A stretch of DNA of 64,000 bases from Mycolicibacterium sphagni (GTDB lineage Bacteria; Actinomycetota; Actinomycetes; Mycobacteriales; Mycobacteriaceae). The notes below the pieces were generated by a model, which was not told the origin of the DNA, did not search any database, and was given only the letters and a program-made list of their open reading frames with translations. The translations under genes and the position numbers were made by a program. Shown piece after piece: positions 41,964 through 51,290 of this stretch. Every line of letters starts with the position of its first letter. Position 1 is the first letter of the stretch. The stretch spans positions 62,001 through 126,000 of the forward strand of contig NZ_NOZR01000002.1 of the NCBI RefSeq assembly GCF_002250655.1, in the 5' to 3' direction.

Positions 41964-42827
41964 CTATTTCGACAGCGTGAACTGACCCACATCGATCAAG
42001 CCGCTGCGAAACAAGGGAGGGCAGCCCACGAGGTACTTCATGTAGCGGTCGTAGACCTCCTCGGACTGGATCGCGATGGCTTCGTCCTTGTGCGCTTCCA
42101 ACGCCGCTGACCAGTGGTCGAGCGTCGTGGGGTAATGGGCCTGCAGCGATTGGAACCGGGTCACGGTGAAGCCGGGCTTGACGGCATGCGCATTTATCAT
42201 CCGTACCGACGGCAGCCGGCCGCCGGGGAAGATCTCGGTGATCATGAACTTGCAGAACCGGGCCATGTCGAAGGTCAGCGGTATGCCCAGCGCCAGCACG
42301 TCGTCGGGGTGCAGACCGAGGATGGTGTGCAGCAGCATGATGCCGTCGTCGGGCATCGCCTCGTACGCGAACGTGAAGAAGTCGTCGTAGCGGTCGAAGC
42401 CGAAATGTTCGAAGGCACCGATGGATACGATCCGGTCGACCGGCTCGTCGAACTGCTCCCAGCCGCGCAGTTCCACGCGCTTGGAGCGCGGACTGTCCGA
42501 TGCGGCGAACAACTGCTCGACGTGGGCCTGCTGGTTCGCGCTGAGCGTCAGCCCGATCACGTTCACGTCATAGCGCTCCAGCGCCCGGTTCAAGGTCGAG
42601 CCCCAGCCGCAGCCGACATCGAGCAGCGTCATACCCGGTTGCAGGTCCAGCTTGCCCAGCGCCAGGTCGATCTTGGCGATCTGCGCCTCTTCCAGCGTCA
42701 TACCGTCGCGCTCGAAGTAGGCGCAGCTGTACGTTTGCGTCGGATCGAGGAACAGACGGAAGAATTCATCGGACAGGTCGTAGTGCGCCTGGACGTTTTC
42801 GAAGTGTGGCTTCAGCTGTCTGGGCAT
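41964..42827 (-). CDS. cyclopropane-fatty-acyl/mycolic acid methyltransferase
   Basis: A 287-residue SAM-dependent methyltransferase of the CmaA/MmaA/UmaA group. Motifs: HYDLSDEFFRLFLDPTQTYSCAYF (substrate lid), LLDVGCGWGSTLNRALE (SAM motif I), GLTLSANQ and VSIGAFEHFG, and the conserved carbonate-ligand Glu in GAFEH. Length is exactly the family's. It modifies double bonds or oxygenates in meromycolate chains, so its presence supports a mycolate-containing host. Which modification it makes cannot be told. It has its own promoter region of about 200 bases upstream. Confidence 0.9.
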   Translation of the reverse strand: MPRQLKPHFENVQAHYDLSDEFFRLFLDPTQTYSCAYFERDGMTLEEAQIAKIDLALGKLDLQPGMTLLDVGCGWGSTLNRALERYDVNVIGLTLSANQQAHVEQLFAASDSPRSKRVELRGWEQFDEPVDRIVSIGAFEHFGFDRYDDFFTFAYEAMPDDGIMLLHTILGLHPDDVLALGIPLTFDMARFCKFMITEIFPGGRLPSVRMINAHAVKPGFTVTRFQSLQAHYPTTLDHWSAALEAHKDEAIAIQSEEVYDRYMKYLVGCPPLFRSGLIDVGQFTLSK

Positions 42828-42946
42828 CGCGTTAGGCGCCTTCCTGGACGCCCCGCAGCATTCATAAATGGTCCCCGACCTATGAGCTGCGTGGATGTGT
42901 CCGAACCCTAAGGTAGCCGCAAACCGGTGCGAACATCAACAAACAG

Positions 42947-42969
42947 GGACCAATCCACAGCGTTGGTCC
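42947..42969 (-). terminator. hairpin downstream of the penicillin-binding lipoprotein
   Basis: On the minus strand GGACCAA pairs with TTGGTCC over a 9-base loop and is followed by CTGTTTGTTG. It lies 70 bases after the stop of the gene at 43039-44862. The stem is short but perfect, so this is a plausible weak terminator. Confidence 0.5.
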
Positions 42970-43038
42970 GACGCCCTTTTAGCGACAGACCAAATGCGTT
43001 GCGTTGAGGGCAGTTTCAGATGGCGACACCCGCAGGCG

Positions 43039-44862
43039 TCAAGCGAGGTAATCGCTGGGCAGCTCGTTCAACATCATCTTGACCATCCGCACGGCGTACT
43101 CCGAACTGCCGCCGCCGACGATCAGCGCCGCGAAGGCCATATCGCCCCGGTAGCCGGCGAACCAGGCGTGCGAGCCGCCCTCGAACTCGGCCTCACCGGT
43201 CTTGCCGTGCACGTCGCCGGCGTCGTTGATGTCCTTGGCGGTGCCGTTGGTGACCACCATCCGCATCATCGGCCGCAGCCCGTCGAGCATGGCCGGCGTG
43301 ATGGGCGGGTGATCGCCGGACTCAGGGGTCTGACTGCCCACGATCAGGTGTGGGTTTGGCGTCTTGCCAGCGGCGACGGTCGCGGCCGCCAGCGCCATGC
43401 CGAACGGGGTGACCAGCACCTTGCCCTGCCCGAAACCGTCCTCGGTGCGTTCGGCCAGGTTCACTGTCGGCGGTACGGTGCCGGTGACCGTGGTCAGCCC
43501 GTCGATGGTGTAGTCCGGGCCGATGCCGTACTGGGAGGCCGCTACCGTCAGCGCGGTCGGTGGCATCCGGCTGGCCAACTCAGCGAACGTGGTGTTGCAG
43601 GAGTTGGCAAACGCCTTGGACATCGGGACCGTGCCGAGGTCGAACTTGTTGTAGTTCGGGATCGTTCGCTGGCCGATGTCGATCTGGCCGGGGCAGCCCA
43701 GCAGGGTGTTGGGCGTTGCCATGTCGCGGTCGATGGCGGCTCCGGCGGTCACGATCTTGAACGTCGACCCAGGCGGGTAGAGGCCCGTCGTGGCGGCGGG
43801 GCCGTCGACATCGGCCGCGGCGTTCTGGGCCACCGCGAGGATCTCGCCGGTCGAGGGCTTGATGACGACCAGCATGGCCTTGCGGCCCTGGGTGTCTACC
43901 GCGTGTTGCGCGGCGTTCTGCACGGAACGGTCCAGCGTGATCGAGATCGACGGTGCCGGCGTGGGCGGCACCTCCTGCAAGACGTCGACGTCGGCGCCGT
44001 TCTGGTTGACGCTGACCACCCGCCAGCCGGCCTGACCGTCGAGCTGGTCGATGACGGCCTTCTTCACCTCGCCGATGACTGCCGGGGCGAAGTGGTCATC
44101 GGTGGGCAGCAGGTCGGCCTGCGGGGTGACGACGATGCCGGGCAGGTTGTCCAGTGCTTGGCCGACCTTGTCGTGGTCGGCAGGGCGCAGGGTGATCAGC
44201 TCCAGCGGCTTGCTCGAGGAGCTGGCCTGCTCGGCCAGCCATTGCGGGTCCAGGGTGTTGTCGAATGGGCGCAGCTGGTCGGCGACCACCCGCGAGGTCG
44301 ACATCAGCTCACTGCCGGCCTTGGCAGCGTCGAGCTGGTAGCGGTACAGGTTGCCCGGCTCCAGCACGTCGGTGCCACCCAACTCGTTGACCGAGGCGCG
44401 CCGCGGGGCGTCAGCCTCTAGCGCAAAGTGTTGGTGTTCACCGAGTTTCGGATGCAGCCCGGCGGGACTCCAGCGCACGCGCCACGTGCCTTCGTCGCGG
44501 ATCATCTGCAGCACGCCGTCGTAGGTCCACGTCCGCTTCTTGGGCAGCTGCCAGGTGAAGCGGTAGTTCACGCTGCCGGTGTCCTCGGTGTAGCGCGAGC
44601 CGAGGATCTGGGCGTCGAGGTGGGTGGCCTGCAGGCCGGCCCACGCCTCGTTGAGGGCGGCCTGGGCGTCGGCGGGCTTGTCGGAAAGCTGCGCGGCCGA
44701 CGCGGTGTCGCCCTTGGTGAGGTCGGCGAAGAATTTCTCCGCGGCCGGGCCGGGCCCGTCGGGTCGTGGAGTGCAGGCCGACAACGTCGTCGACGCCGCC
44801 ACCACGGCCATAATCGATGCAAGCCCTGTGACTCGTGTTGCTAATGAGGTGCAAGTAGCCAT
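43039..44862 (-). CDS. penicillin-binding lipoprotein (Rv2864c-like, class B-type transpeptidase)
   Basis: A 607-residue exported lipoprotein (lipobox TLSAC) with an NTF2-like MecA N-terminal domain, dimerisation domain and transpeptidase domain. Active-site motifs: PPGSTFK (SxxK, ~367-370), ANSCNTT (SxN, ~420), and HGKTGEAE (KTG, ~552). It should make peptidoglycan crosslinks at the outer face. The ATG at 44862 starts the signal peptide; a 15-codon extension further upstream has no support. It matches Rv2864c, which is in the same neighbourhood in M. tuberculosis. Confidence 0.92.
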   Translation of the reverse strand: MATCTSLATRVTGLASIMAVVAASTTLSACTPRPDGPGPAAEKFFADLTKGDTASAAQLSDKPADAQAALNEAWAGLQATHLDAQILGSRYTEDTGSVNYRFTWQLPKKRTWTYDGVLQMIRDEGTWRVRWSPAGLHPKLGEHQHFALEADAPRRASVNELGGTDVLEPGNLYRYQLDAAKAGSELMSTSRVVADQLRPFDNTLDPQWLAEQASSSSKPLELITLRPADHDKVGQALDNLPGIVVTPQADLLPTDDHFAPAVIGEVKKAVIDQLDGQAGWRVVSVNQNGADVDVLQEVPPTPAPSISITLDRSVQNAAQHAVDTQGRKAMLVVIKPSTGEILAVAQNAAADVDGPAATTGLYPPGSTFKIVTAGAAIDRDMATPNTLLGCPGQIDIGQRTIPNYNKFDLGTVPMSKAFANSCNTTFAELASRMPPTALTVAASQYGIGPDYTIDGLTTVTGTVPPTVNLAERTEDGFGQGKVLVTPFGMALAAATVAAGKTPNPHLIVGSQTPESGDHPPITPAMLDGLRPMMRMVVTNGTAKDINDAGDVHGKTGEAEFEGGSHAWFAGYRGDMAFAALIVGGGSSEYAVRMVKMMLNELPSDYLA

Positions 44863-44894
44863 TGGGGCAAATGTTATGAGGCCGTGACTCGAAA

Positions 44895-44915
44895 CCGCCG
44901 CCAACACACCGGCGG
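44895..44915 (-). terminator. GC-rich hairpin after the GH16 gene
   Basis: CCGCCG (44895-44900) pairs with CGGCGG (44910-44915) across 9 bases; in the minus direction it is followed by TTTCG. It lies 28 bases beyond the GH16 stop. Weak but suitably placed. Confidence 0.4.
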
Positions 44916-44943
44916 CCGGTGGCCCAGTCGAGGATGCCCGCCG

Positions 44944-46539
44944 TCAGACGATGGAATCGAGCGACCACTCCTTCATCCAGGCGACCTGCATCTGCGCCCC
45001 GGCAGCGATGTCACTGCCGCCGACATCGAGCTGGATGCACAGGTGCATCGGCCCAGGCGGGAAGGTGGACGTGTCGGTGGTGGTGAAGATCGGGATCCCG
45101 TCGACGTAGGTGGTGATCGCTGTCGGAGTCCATGTCACCGCGTAGGTGTGCCACTGGGTGGCGTCGATGGTCATGGTCGCGCCAGCCTGCTGGTTGGTCG
45201 ACGAGTAGTGCAGGACCGAGTTCACCGCCTGGCGTGCCGGGTCATCCCAGATTTCCGCGAAGTCGATTTCGCCACCGGTGGGCCAGTTCTCGGCGTCGGG
45301 CCACAACAGCAGGACGGGGTCGTAGTTCGCGGCGCCGGCCGGTGCGCGCATCCGCACTTCCCAGGCGCCGTACATCTGACCGGGCCCTAAGGCGATGCCC
45401 GCGTCGTTGCCGCTGGCGTCTCCGGTCAGCGTCATGATGCCGCCAGCAAACGAAATCGCACTGGCGGTCCGATTGCCTTGTTGCGTCTGTCCCGAATAAA
45501 TCCACCACCCTGCCAGCGCCGACGAGTCCGTGAAGTACGTGGAGCGCGTCGGCTGGCCCCAGTTGCCCAAACCGTCGTTGGTCGCGGTGCCCGCACCAGC
45601 AGGAGAGCCAGCACCGCCACCAGCACCCGCGCCATCGGTGGGCGGCGCACCAGCGCTGCCCGGGTCGCTGCCCACCGCGGACACCCCGTTCACGCGGACG
45701 CTGATACTGGCGGCGGACCCCCAGCCGGGTATCAGGAGGCCTAACAGGCCATGGATGCGGAAGCCGTTCTGTGCGTCGCTGACGGTGGCGGTGAAGAGGT
45801 CGGTGCTCCCGTCCTGAACGAAATCTGCCCCGGGGGTGTATGTGAAATACCCATCGGGGTCGATAGCTACGGTCCCGCCGTTGAGCGGTTTACTGACCGT
45901 ATACGTCAGTTTGTCACCGTCCGAGTCGTTGCCAATGATCTGGCCAGTGATTGTGCCGTCAGAGTTCTCCACATTGTCGGATGAATTGTAGGAAATGGTC
46001 GGAGTTTTATTGAAGAACGTTATTTGAATCTGCCGGATAAGCGAATTAATAATCGAAACCGGGCTTTCGAATGTCGACGCGCTCTTGGTTGTCACATTCG
46101 CATTTAAGGACAGAGCATCGCCCACTGACGCTGCGGCGGCTTGCGTGACTGTCGTGGCGGCCGCACTGCGGCCTGTCGATCCGACCGAGGGAACATTCAC
46201 TGCTGTCGGCGCGACAACTGCGCTCGCCCCGGACCGCCGCGCGGGTCCGGCAATTGTTGCCTGCTGCCCCTGGACGCGACTAACAGCAACTCCGCGCGGT
46301 GACAGCGCTGGTCCCGACTTGCCGACGGCCTTGGCTGGGGCTGCGGAATCTCGCGATTGCACAGCGCTGGAGGTCGAACTGGGCGGACCCGGTGTGCTGT
46401 CAGCAGCCGCGGCGCCGCAGCCCGCCGCAATCGACGTACCCAGTCCCAGCGCGACCAGAGCCCCACCGACCCAACCGCAATGTGGCGCAAGCGACGTCTC
46501 AGCGAGCCGAAAATTGCGTGCGCAAATAAACCCTGGCAT
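44944..46539 (-). CDS. secreted family 16 glycoside hydrolase with VCBS/cadherin-like domain
   Basis: A 531-residue exported protein. Order: signal-type N-terminus (GGALVALGLGTSIAAGC, resembling PE/PPE-like mycobacterial leaders), ~100-residue low-complexity Ser/Ala/Thr stretch, a VCBS/cadherin-like domain at ~185-280 (IGNDSDGDKLTYTVSKP, IDPDGYFTYTPG), a Gly/Ala linker, and a GH16 catalytic domain from ~325 with the EIDFAE catalytic motif (~422). GH16 enzymes hydrolyse beta-1,3/1,4-glucans or galactans. The VCBS domain suggests cell-surface attachment or binding. The N-terminal half is AT-richer than its neighbours, which hints at later acquisition. Confidence 0.85.
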   Translation of the reverse strand: MPGFICARNFRLAETSLAPHCGWVGGALVALGLGTSIAAGCGAAAADSTPGPPSSTSSAVQSRDSAAPAKAVGKSGPALSPRGVAVSRVQGQQATIAGPARRSGASAVVAPTAVNVPSVGSTGRSAAATTVTQAAAASVGDALSLNANVTTKSASTFESPVSIINSLIRQIQITFFNKTPTISYNSSDNVENSDGTITGQIIGNDSDGDKLTYTVSKPLNGGTVAIDPDGYFTYTPGADFVQDGSTDLFTATVSDAQNGFRIHGLLGLLIPGWGSAASISVRVNGVSAVGSDPGSAGAPPTDGAGAGGGAGSPAGAGTATNDGLGNWGQPTRSTYFTDSSALAGWWIYSGQTQQGNRTASAISFAGGIMTLTGDASGNDAGIALGPGQMYGAWEVRMRAPAGAANYDPVLLLWPDAENWPTGGEIDFAEIWDDPARQAVNSVLHYSSTNQQAGATMTIDATQWHTYAVTWTPTAITTYVDGIPIFTTTDTSTFPPGPMHLCIQLDVGGSDIAAGAQMQVAWMKEWSLDSIV

Positions 46540-46753
46540 TCGAACCCCCGTGAGCTATTACCGCGAATGGGTGCGGTCTAAAAACCCCGGCGGCCCACCA
46601 CGGACTACCCGATAGTTGTGCGACATTTGTCGTCCACAGCAGATGTTAAGCCGGTATCGACGCCATTAGTACGGAATTGAAAACAGTAAATCCGACCGCT
46701 AGCGGCAATTAACCAATAATTGATCCGCCGGTTCGGGGGGCGTTGGCCAATGC
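46540..46753. other. AT-rich 214-base intergenic region upstream of the GH16 gene
   Basis: Notably AT-rich for this genome, especially 46610-46735. Carries the presumptive GH16 promoter, and no gene or strong palindrome was recognised. In M. tuberculosis the same relative position holds the relFG toxin-antitoxin pair, of which I find no trace here. Confidence 0.4.
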
Positions 46754-47608
46754 TTAGTCGAGCAAGACGGTCGCGAACATCCCGACCTCGGCGAAGCCGA
46801 CTCGCGCGTAGGCCGCCCGGGCCACCGCGTTGAAGCTGTTGACGTACAGGCTGGCAATGCGTCCGCTGTCGACGACCGCGGCGGCCACCGCCGCAGTGCC
46901 CGCCGTGCCCAGCCCGTGGCCGCGCCATTCCGGATGCACCCACACGCCCTGGATCTGGCCGACCACCGGGGACTGCGAACCCACCTCAGCCTTGAACACC
47001 ACCTGGCCGTGCTCAAAGCGCGCGTAAGCCCTGCCCGCCGCGATCAGACTGGCCACCCGGCGACGGTATCCCCGGCCACCGTCACCGATCCGCGGATCGA
47101 TGCCGACCTCGCCGATGAACATGTCGATTGCGGCCACCAGGTAGGCATCGAGCTCGTCGACCCGCACCCGGCGCACCGCCGGGTCGATCCGGCACGCCGG
47201 CCCCACCCCGAGGGCCATCAACGGTTGGCGATCGCGCACATCACGAGCCGGACCCCACGCGTTCTGCAGCCGGTCCCACATCGGCAGCACCAACTCGGCC
47301 CGGCCGACCAATGACGAACAGCGCCGCGCCGTACTCATCGCCTTATCGGCGAACGCATGCAGGTCGGGCTGCGCGCCGCGCAGCGGGATCAGATTGGCCC
47401 CGGCGTAGCACAGCGATTCCTCGGCGCGCTGCCGCGTCCACAACTCGCCCCCGATCGCTTGCGGCTCGACACCGTGGTCGGCAACCCGCGCCGCCACCAT
47501 GCAGGAACCGACCGGATCGTCGGCGAAGACTCGCTCTAGCGAGGCGGAGTCGCGCACCACCGACACCCGACGTTCGTCGACCAGACGAAACAGTGGCGGT
47601 GCCGACAT
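46754..47608 (-). CDS. GNAT-family acetyltransferase with DUF4081 N-terminal half (Rv2867c-like)
   Basis: A 284-residue protein with an N-terminal DUF4081-type half (~1-135) and a C-terminal GNAT domain (~140-284). The acetyl-CoA motif is VWVHPEWRGHGLGTAG, and the last strand-helix pair VNSFNAVARAAYARVGF is typical. Conserved in mycobacteria directly ahead of ispG; the acceptor substrate is unknown. ATG 47608 begins 26 residues ahead of the first motif. Confidence 0.88.
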   Translation of the reverse strand: MSAPPLFRLVDERRVSVVRDSASLERVFADDPVGSCMVAARVADHGVEPQAIGGELWTRQRAEESLCYAGANLIPLRGAQPDLHAFADKAMSTARRCSSLVGRAELVLPMWDRLQNAWGPARDVRDRQPLMALGVGPACRIDPAVRRVRVDELDAYLVAAIDMFIGEVGIDPRIGDGGRGYRRRVASLIAAGRAYARFEHGQVVFKAEVGSQSPVVGQIQGVWVHPEWRGHGLGTAGTAAVAAAVVDSGRIASLYVNSFNAVARAAYARVGFAEVGMFATVLLD

Positions 47609-47654
47609 GGGGTTACTTTCTGCGGGTCATGAAAACCCCTGTGGGGTTACGCCA

Positions 47655-48827
47655 TCAGCTTACGGTCACCACCGGTGAACCGCTGGCAGATGCATCCGTG
47701 CCGCGCTGAGCTTCGCCAATCTCGGAGGCAAGTCGCATTGCCTCTTCGATCAGCGTCTCGACGATCTGCGCCTCCGGCACGGTCTTGATCACTTCACCCC
47801 TGACGAAGATCTGTCCCTTGCCGTTACCCGACGCGACGCCGAGGTCGGCTTCGCGGGCCTCGCCGGGACCGTTGACGACACAGCCCATCACGGCCACCCG
47901 CAGTGGCACGTCGAGCCCGTCGAGACCCGCCGACACCTCGTTGGCCAACGTGTAGACGTCGACCTGCGCGCGCCCGCAGGACGGGCAGGACACGATCTCG
48001 AGCCCGCGGGGCCGCAGGTTCAGCGACTCCAGGATCTGGATGCCGACCTTGACTTCCTCGACGGGCGGGGCCGAGAGCGACACCCGGATGGTGTCGCCGA
48101 TCCCCCGCGACAGCAGCGCGCCGAACGCGACGGCCGACTTGATGGTGCCCTGGAATGCCGGGCCGGCCTCGGTCACCCCGAGATGCAGAGGGTAGTCACA
48201 CTTCTCGGCCAACAGTTCGTAGGCGGCCACCATGATGACCGGGTCGTTGTGCTTGACGCTGATCTTGATGTTGCCGAAGCCGTGCTCCTCGAACAGCGAG
48301 GCTTCCCACAGCGCCGACTCGACGAGGGCCTCCGGGGTGGCCTTGCCGTACTTCTCCATGAAGCGCTTGTCCAGCGAGCCGGCATTGACGCCGATGCGGA
48401 TCGGGATGCCCGCGGCGCCGGCCGCCTTGGCGACCTCGCCGACCCGGCCGTCGAATTCCTTGATGTTTCCGGGGTTCACCCGCACGGCCGCACAGCCAGC
48501 GTCAATCGCGGCGAAGATGTATTTGGGCTGGAAATGGATATCTGCGATCACCGGAATGTTGCTGTGCCTGGCGATTTCGGCCAACGCGTCAGCGTCCTCC
48601 TGACGCGGGCAAGCCACCCGGACCATGTCGCAGCCGGCGGCGGTCAGCTCGGCGATCTGCTGCAGCGTGGTATTGACGTCGTGGGTCTTGGTGGTGCACA
48701 TCGACTGCACCGAGATCGGGGACTCGCTACCGACCCCGACGTCGCGCACCATGAGCTGCCTGGTCTTTCGTCGCGGGGCCAGCACCGGCGCCGGCGGGGC
48801 CGGCATGCCCAGGCCTATGGAAGTCAC
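47655..48827 (-). CDS. ispG: 4-hydroxy-3-methylbut-2-en-1-yl diphosphate synthase
   Basis: A 390-residue [4Fe-4S] enzyme of the non-mevalonate isoprenoid pathway, converting MEcPP to HMBPP. Cluster ligands are in CPSCG (~281/284) and CVVNGPGE (~315); the TIM-barrel region includes [12 protein letters not shown] and SVKHNDP. Its start codon follows 40 bases after the rip1 gene's stop on the same strand. Grouped with dxr two genes away, as in other actinobacteria. Confidence 0.96.
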   Translation of the reverse strand: MTSIGLGMPAPPAPVLAPRRKTRQLMVRDVGVGSESPISVQSMCTTKTHDVNTTLQQIAELTAAGCDMVRVACPRQEDADALAEIARHSNIPVIADIHFQPKYIFAAIDAGCAAVRVNPGNIKEFDGRVGEVAKAAGAAGIPIRIGVNAGSLDKRFMEKYGKATPEALVESALWEASLFEEHGFGNIKISVKHNDPVIMVAAYELLAEKCDYPLHLGVTEAGPAFQGTIKSAVAFGALLSRGIGDTIRVSLSAPPVEEVKVGIQILESLNLRPRGLEIVSCPSCGRAQVDVYTLANEVSAGLDGLDVPLRVAVMGCVVNGPGEAREADLGVASGNGKGQIFVRGEVIKTVPEAQIVETLIEEAMRLASEIGEAQRGTDASASGSPVVTVS

Positions 48828-48867
48828 TAGTTCATCTCCACGATTTCATCTCCAAGAGTTGGGCCGA

Positions 48868-50106
48868 CTACTGGAACAGTCGAATTGGATTGACCAGGTC
48901 TGCGGTGACGGTCAACAGCATGTAGCCGACCACCACGACGAGGATCACGTAGGTGGCGGGCATCAGCTTCATGTAGTTCACCGGCGCTGCGGCGACTCTG
49001 CCGCGCGCCGATCGGATGACATTGCGGATCTTCTCGAAGAGCGCGATCGCAATGTGGCCGCCGTCGAACGGCAGCAGCGGCACCAGGTTGATCGCTCCGA
49101 GCACGAAGTTGAGCTGGGCCAGGAAGAACCAGAAGGCCACCCACAAGCCGTGATCGACGGTGTCGCCGCCGATGATGCTGGCCCCCACCACGCTGATCGG
49201 TGTCTCGGGGTCGCGCTCACCGCCCCCGATCGAGTGGATCAGCGCGCCGACCTTGGTCGGGATCTTCGCCAGAGACTTGCCGAGTTCGACAGCCAAATCA
49301 CCGGTGAAGGTGAAGGTGGCCGGCACGGCCGTCAGCACGTTGTACTGCGTCGGCGGGAACGTCGCCATGCTGACGCCAACGGCGCCGACTGTGGTGGGCA
49401 CCGGCTCGGCGCCCTTCTCCTTGGCCGCGAACCGCTGGGTGGAGCTGACGTCGACGGTGGTGGTGAATTCGCGAGTGGCTCCGTTTTCGGTGCGCTGCAC
49501 GACGAACGGCGTCGGGCCGGACGCCCCGCGCACAGCGGTGACCATCTCGTCGAAGTTCTTGACGTTGGTGTTGCCGACCTTGAGCACAACATCGCCTGCC
49601 TTGATGCCAGCCAGCGCCGCCGGGCCGGGGCCGGTGCAGTCACCGAGCTTGCCCTTGGTGACTTCCGATGCGACACACTGTGTTTCGCCGACGACGGCGG
49701 TAGTCGGCGCGTGCAGGTTGGGTAGACCCCAGATAACCGCGATCGTATAGACCAGCACCAGCCCGATGATGAAGTTCATGGCCGGCCCCGCGAACAGCAC
49801 GGCCACCCGCTTCCAGGTGTCCTGCTTGTACATCGCGTAGGGGCGGTCTTCGGGTGCGACCTCGTCCACCGCGGTCATGCCGGCGATGTCACAGAAGCCC
49901 CCGAGCGGTACAGCCTTGATGCCGTATTCGGTGGAGCCGAGCTTGTTGGGCCGGAAGGTCGACCACAGCGTGGGCCCGAAGCCCACGAAGTAGCGGCGCA
50001 CTTTCATTCCGGTGGCGCGCGCCACCCACATGTGACCGCACTCGTGCAGCGCGACCGAGATCAGGATGCACAGTGCGAACAGCGCAATGCCGAGAGCGAA
50101 CATCAT
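48868..50106 (-). CDS. rip1: intramembrane site-2 metalloprotease Rip1
   Basis: A 412-residue membrane zinc protease that cleaves anti-sigma factors and a cell-division substrate in mycobacteria. The HExxH motif is ALHECGHMW at residues 21-25 in the first helix; the third ligand motif is LLPFDGGH near residue 345, and a PDZ domain lies between ([18 protein letters not shown]). The first ATG of two is used. ATGA overlap with the dxr stop links the two genes. Confidence 0.95.
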   Translation of the reverse strand: MMFALGIALFALCILISVALHECGHMWVARATGMKVRRYFVGFGPTLWSTFRPNKLGSTEYGIKAVPLGGFCDIAGMTAVDEVAPEDRPYAMYKQDTWKRVAVLFAGPAMNFIIGLVLVYTIAVIWGLPNLHAPTTAVVGETQCVASEVTKGKLGDCTGPGPAALAGIKAGDVVLKVGNTNVKNFDEMVTAVRGASGPTPFVVQRTENGATREFTTTVDVSSTQRFAAKEKGAEPVPTTVGAVGVSMATFPPTQYNVLTAVPATFTFTGDLAVELGKSLAKIPTKVGALIHSIGGGERDPETPISVVGASIIGGDTVDHGLWVAFWFFLAQLNFVLGAINLVPLLPFDGGHIAIALFEKIRNVIRSARGRVAAAPVNYMKLMPATYVILVVVVGYMLLTVTADLVNPIRLFQ

Positions 50107-51269
50107 CGGATTGAAGCGACCTCCTGTGTGACGGCCTCGCGGGCGCGTTGCCGTGCCCAGCGTTGCGCGTCAAGTACTTCTTCCACGGTAGCGGGTTCAG
50201 CGGCCCACTGGTCGGCGGCGTGCAGGACGTCGGCAATTGTTCGCACGATGGCCGGGAAACGGATCTTGCCGGCCAGGAAGGCCGCGGCGGCCTCTTCGTT
50301 GGCGGCGTTGTAGACGGCGGTCAGACAGCCGCCGGTCTGTCCGGCGTGCCGGGCGAGGTCAACCGCGGGGAAAACTGAGGCGTCCAGGGGCTCGAATTCC
50401 CAGGTGGAGGCGGTGGTGAAGTCGCAGGCCGCGGCGGCGGCCGGCACTCGGTCGGGCCAGCCAAGGGCCAGCGAGATCGGCAGCTTCATATCTGGCGGGC
50501 TGGCCTGGGCGATCGTGGAGCCGTCAGTGAACGTCACCATCGAGTGCACGATCGACTGCGGATGCACCACGACCTCGATCCGGTCATAGGCGACGCCGAA
50601 CAGCAGGTGCGTCTCGATCAGCTCCAGACCCTTGTTGACCAGCGACGCCGAGTTCAGCGTATTCATCGGGCCCATATTCCAGGTGGGATGCGCACCGGCC
50701 TGCTCAGGAGTGACGGGCTCGAGCTGGGCGGCCGACCAGCCGCGGAACGGGCCACCGGAGGCGGTGAGCACCAGCTTGGCGACCTCCGCGGCGCTGCCCG
50801 AGCGCAGACACTGCGCCAGCGCCGAATGCTCGGAGTCGACGGGCACGATCTGGCCGGGACGAGCGGCCTTGACTACCAGCGGACCGCCTGCGACCAGCGA
50901 TTCCTTGTTGGCCAGCGCCAGCCGCGCGCCGCTGGCCAGCGCGGCCAACGTCGGCTGCAGCCCCAGCGCCCCGACCAGGGCGTTGAGCACGACATCGGCC
51001 TGCGTGTTCTCGACCTGCCGGGTGACGGCGTCGGGCCCGCTGTAGGTGACGTCACCGACCTGCTCGGCGGCGGCCGGATCCGCGACAGCGATATTGGTCA
51101 CGCCGGTCTCGGCGCGCTGGCGAGCCAGCAGGTCGGGGTTTCCGCCACCAGCAGCCAGACCGACGACTTCGAAGCGGTCCGGGTTCTCGGCGATGACCTC
51201 CAGCGCCTGGGTTCCGATGGAACCGGTGCTGCCCAAGATCAGGACCTTCAGGCGGTTGGCGGGGCTCAC
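50103..51269 (-). CDS. dxr: 1-deoxy-D-xylulose 5-phosphate reductoisomerase
   Basis: A 388-residue NADPH-dependent enzyme of the MEP pathway, forming MEP from DXP; target of fosmidomycin. Motifs: [10 protein letters not shown] (NADPH), [29 protein letters not shown] and NLGPM-type [11 protein letters not shown], and the metal ligands in the EHSAL and E-L-I-E regions. GTG at 51269 is the start. Together with ispG and rip1 it forms the conserved dxr-rip1-ispG cluster. Confidence 0.96.
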   Translation of the reverse strand: MSPANRLKVLILGSTGSIGTQALEVIAENPDRFEVVGLAAGGGNPDLLARQRAETGVTNIAVADPAAAEQVGDVTYSGPDAVTRQVENTQADVVLNALVGALGLQPTLAALASGARLALANKESLVAGGPLVVKAARPGQIVPVDSEHSALAQCLRSGSAAEVAKLVLTASGGPFRGWSAAQLEPVTPEQAGAHPTWNMGPMNTLNSASLVNKGLELIETHLLFGVAYDRIEVVVHPQSIVHSMVTFTDGSTIAQASPPDMKLPISLALGWPDRVPAAAAACDFTTASTWEFEPLDASVFPAVDLARHAGQTGGCLTAVYNAANEEAAAAFLAGKIRFPAIVRTIADVLHAADQWAAEPATVEEVLDAQRWARQRAREAVTQEVASIR

Positions 51270-51290
51270 CCGTCAATTGTGCCGCTTTTC

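Noticed and set aside
42895..44421. 508-codon plus-strand frame opposite the penicillin-binding lipoprotein
   Set aside because: Shadow frame with no domain; the transpeptidase motifs on the minus strand are unambiguous.
45700..46540. Possible mobile element around the AT-rich GH16 gene
   Set aside because: No transposase, terminal inverted repeat or target duplication was found; only composition and synteny suggest acquisition.
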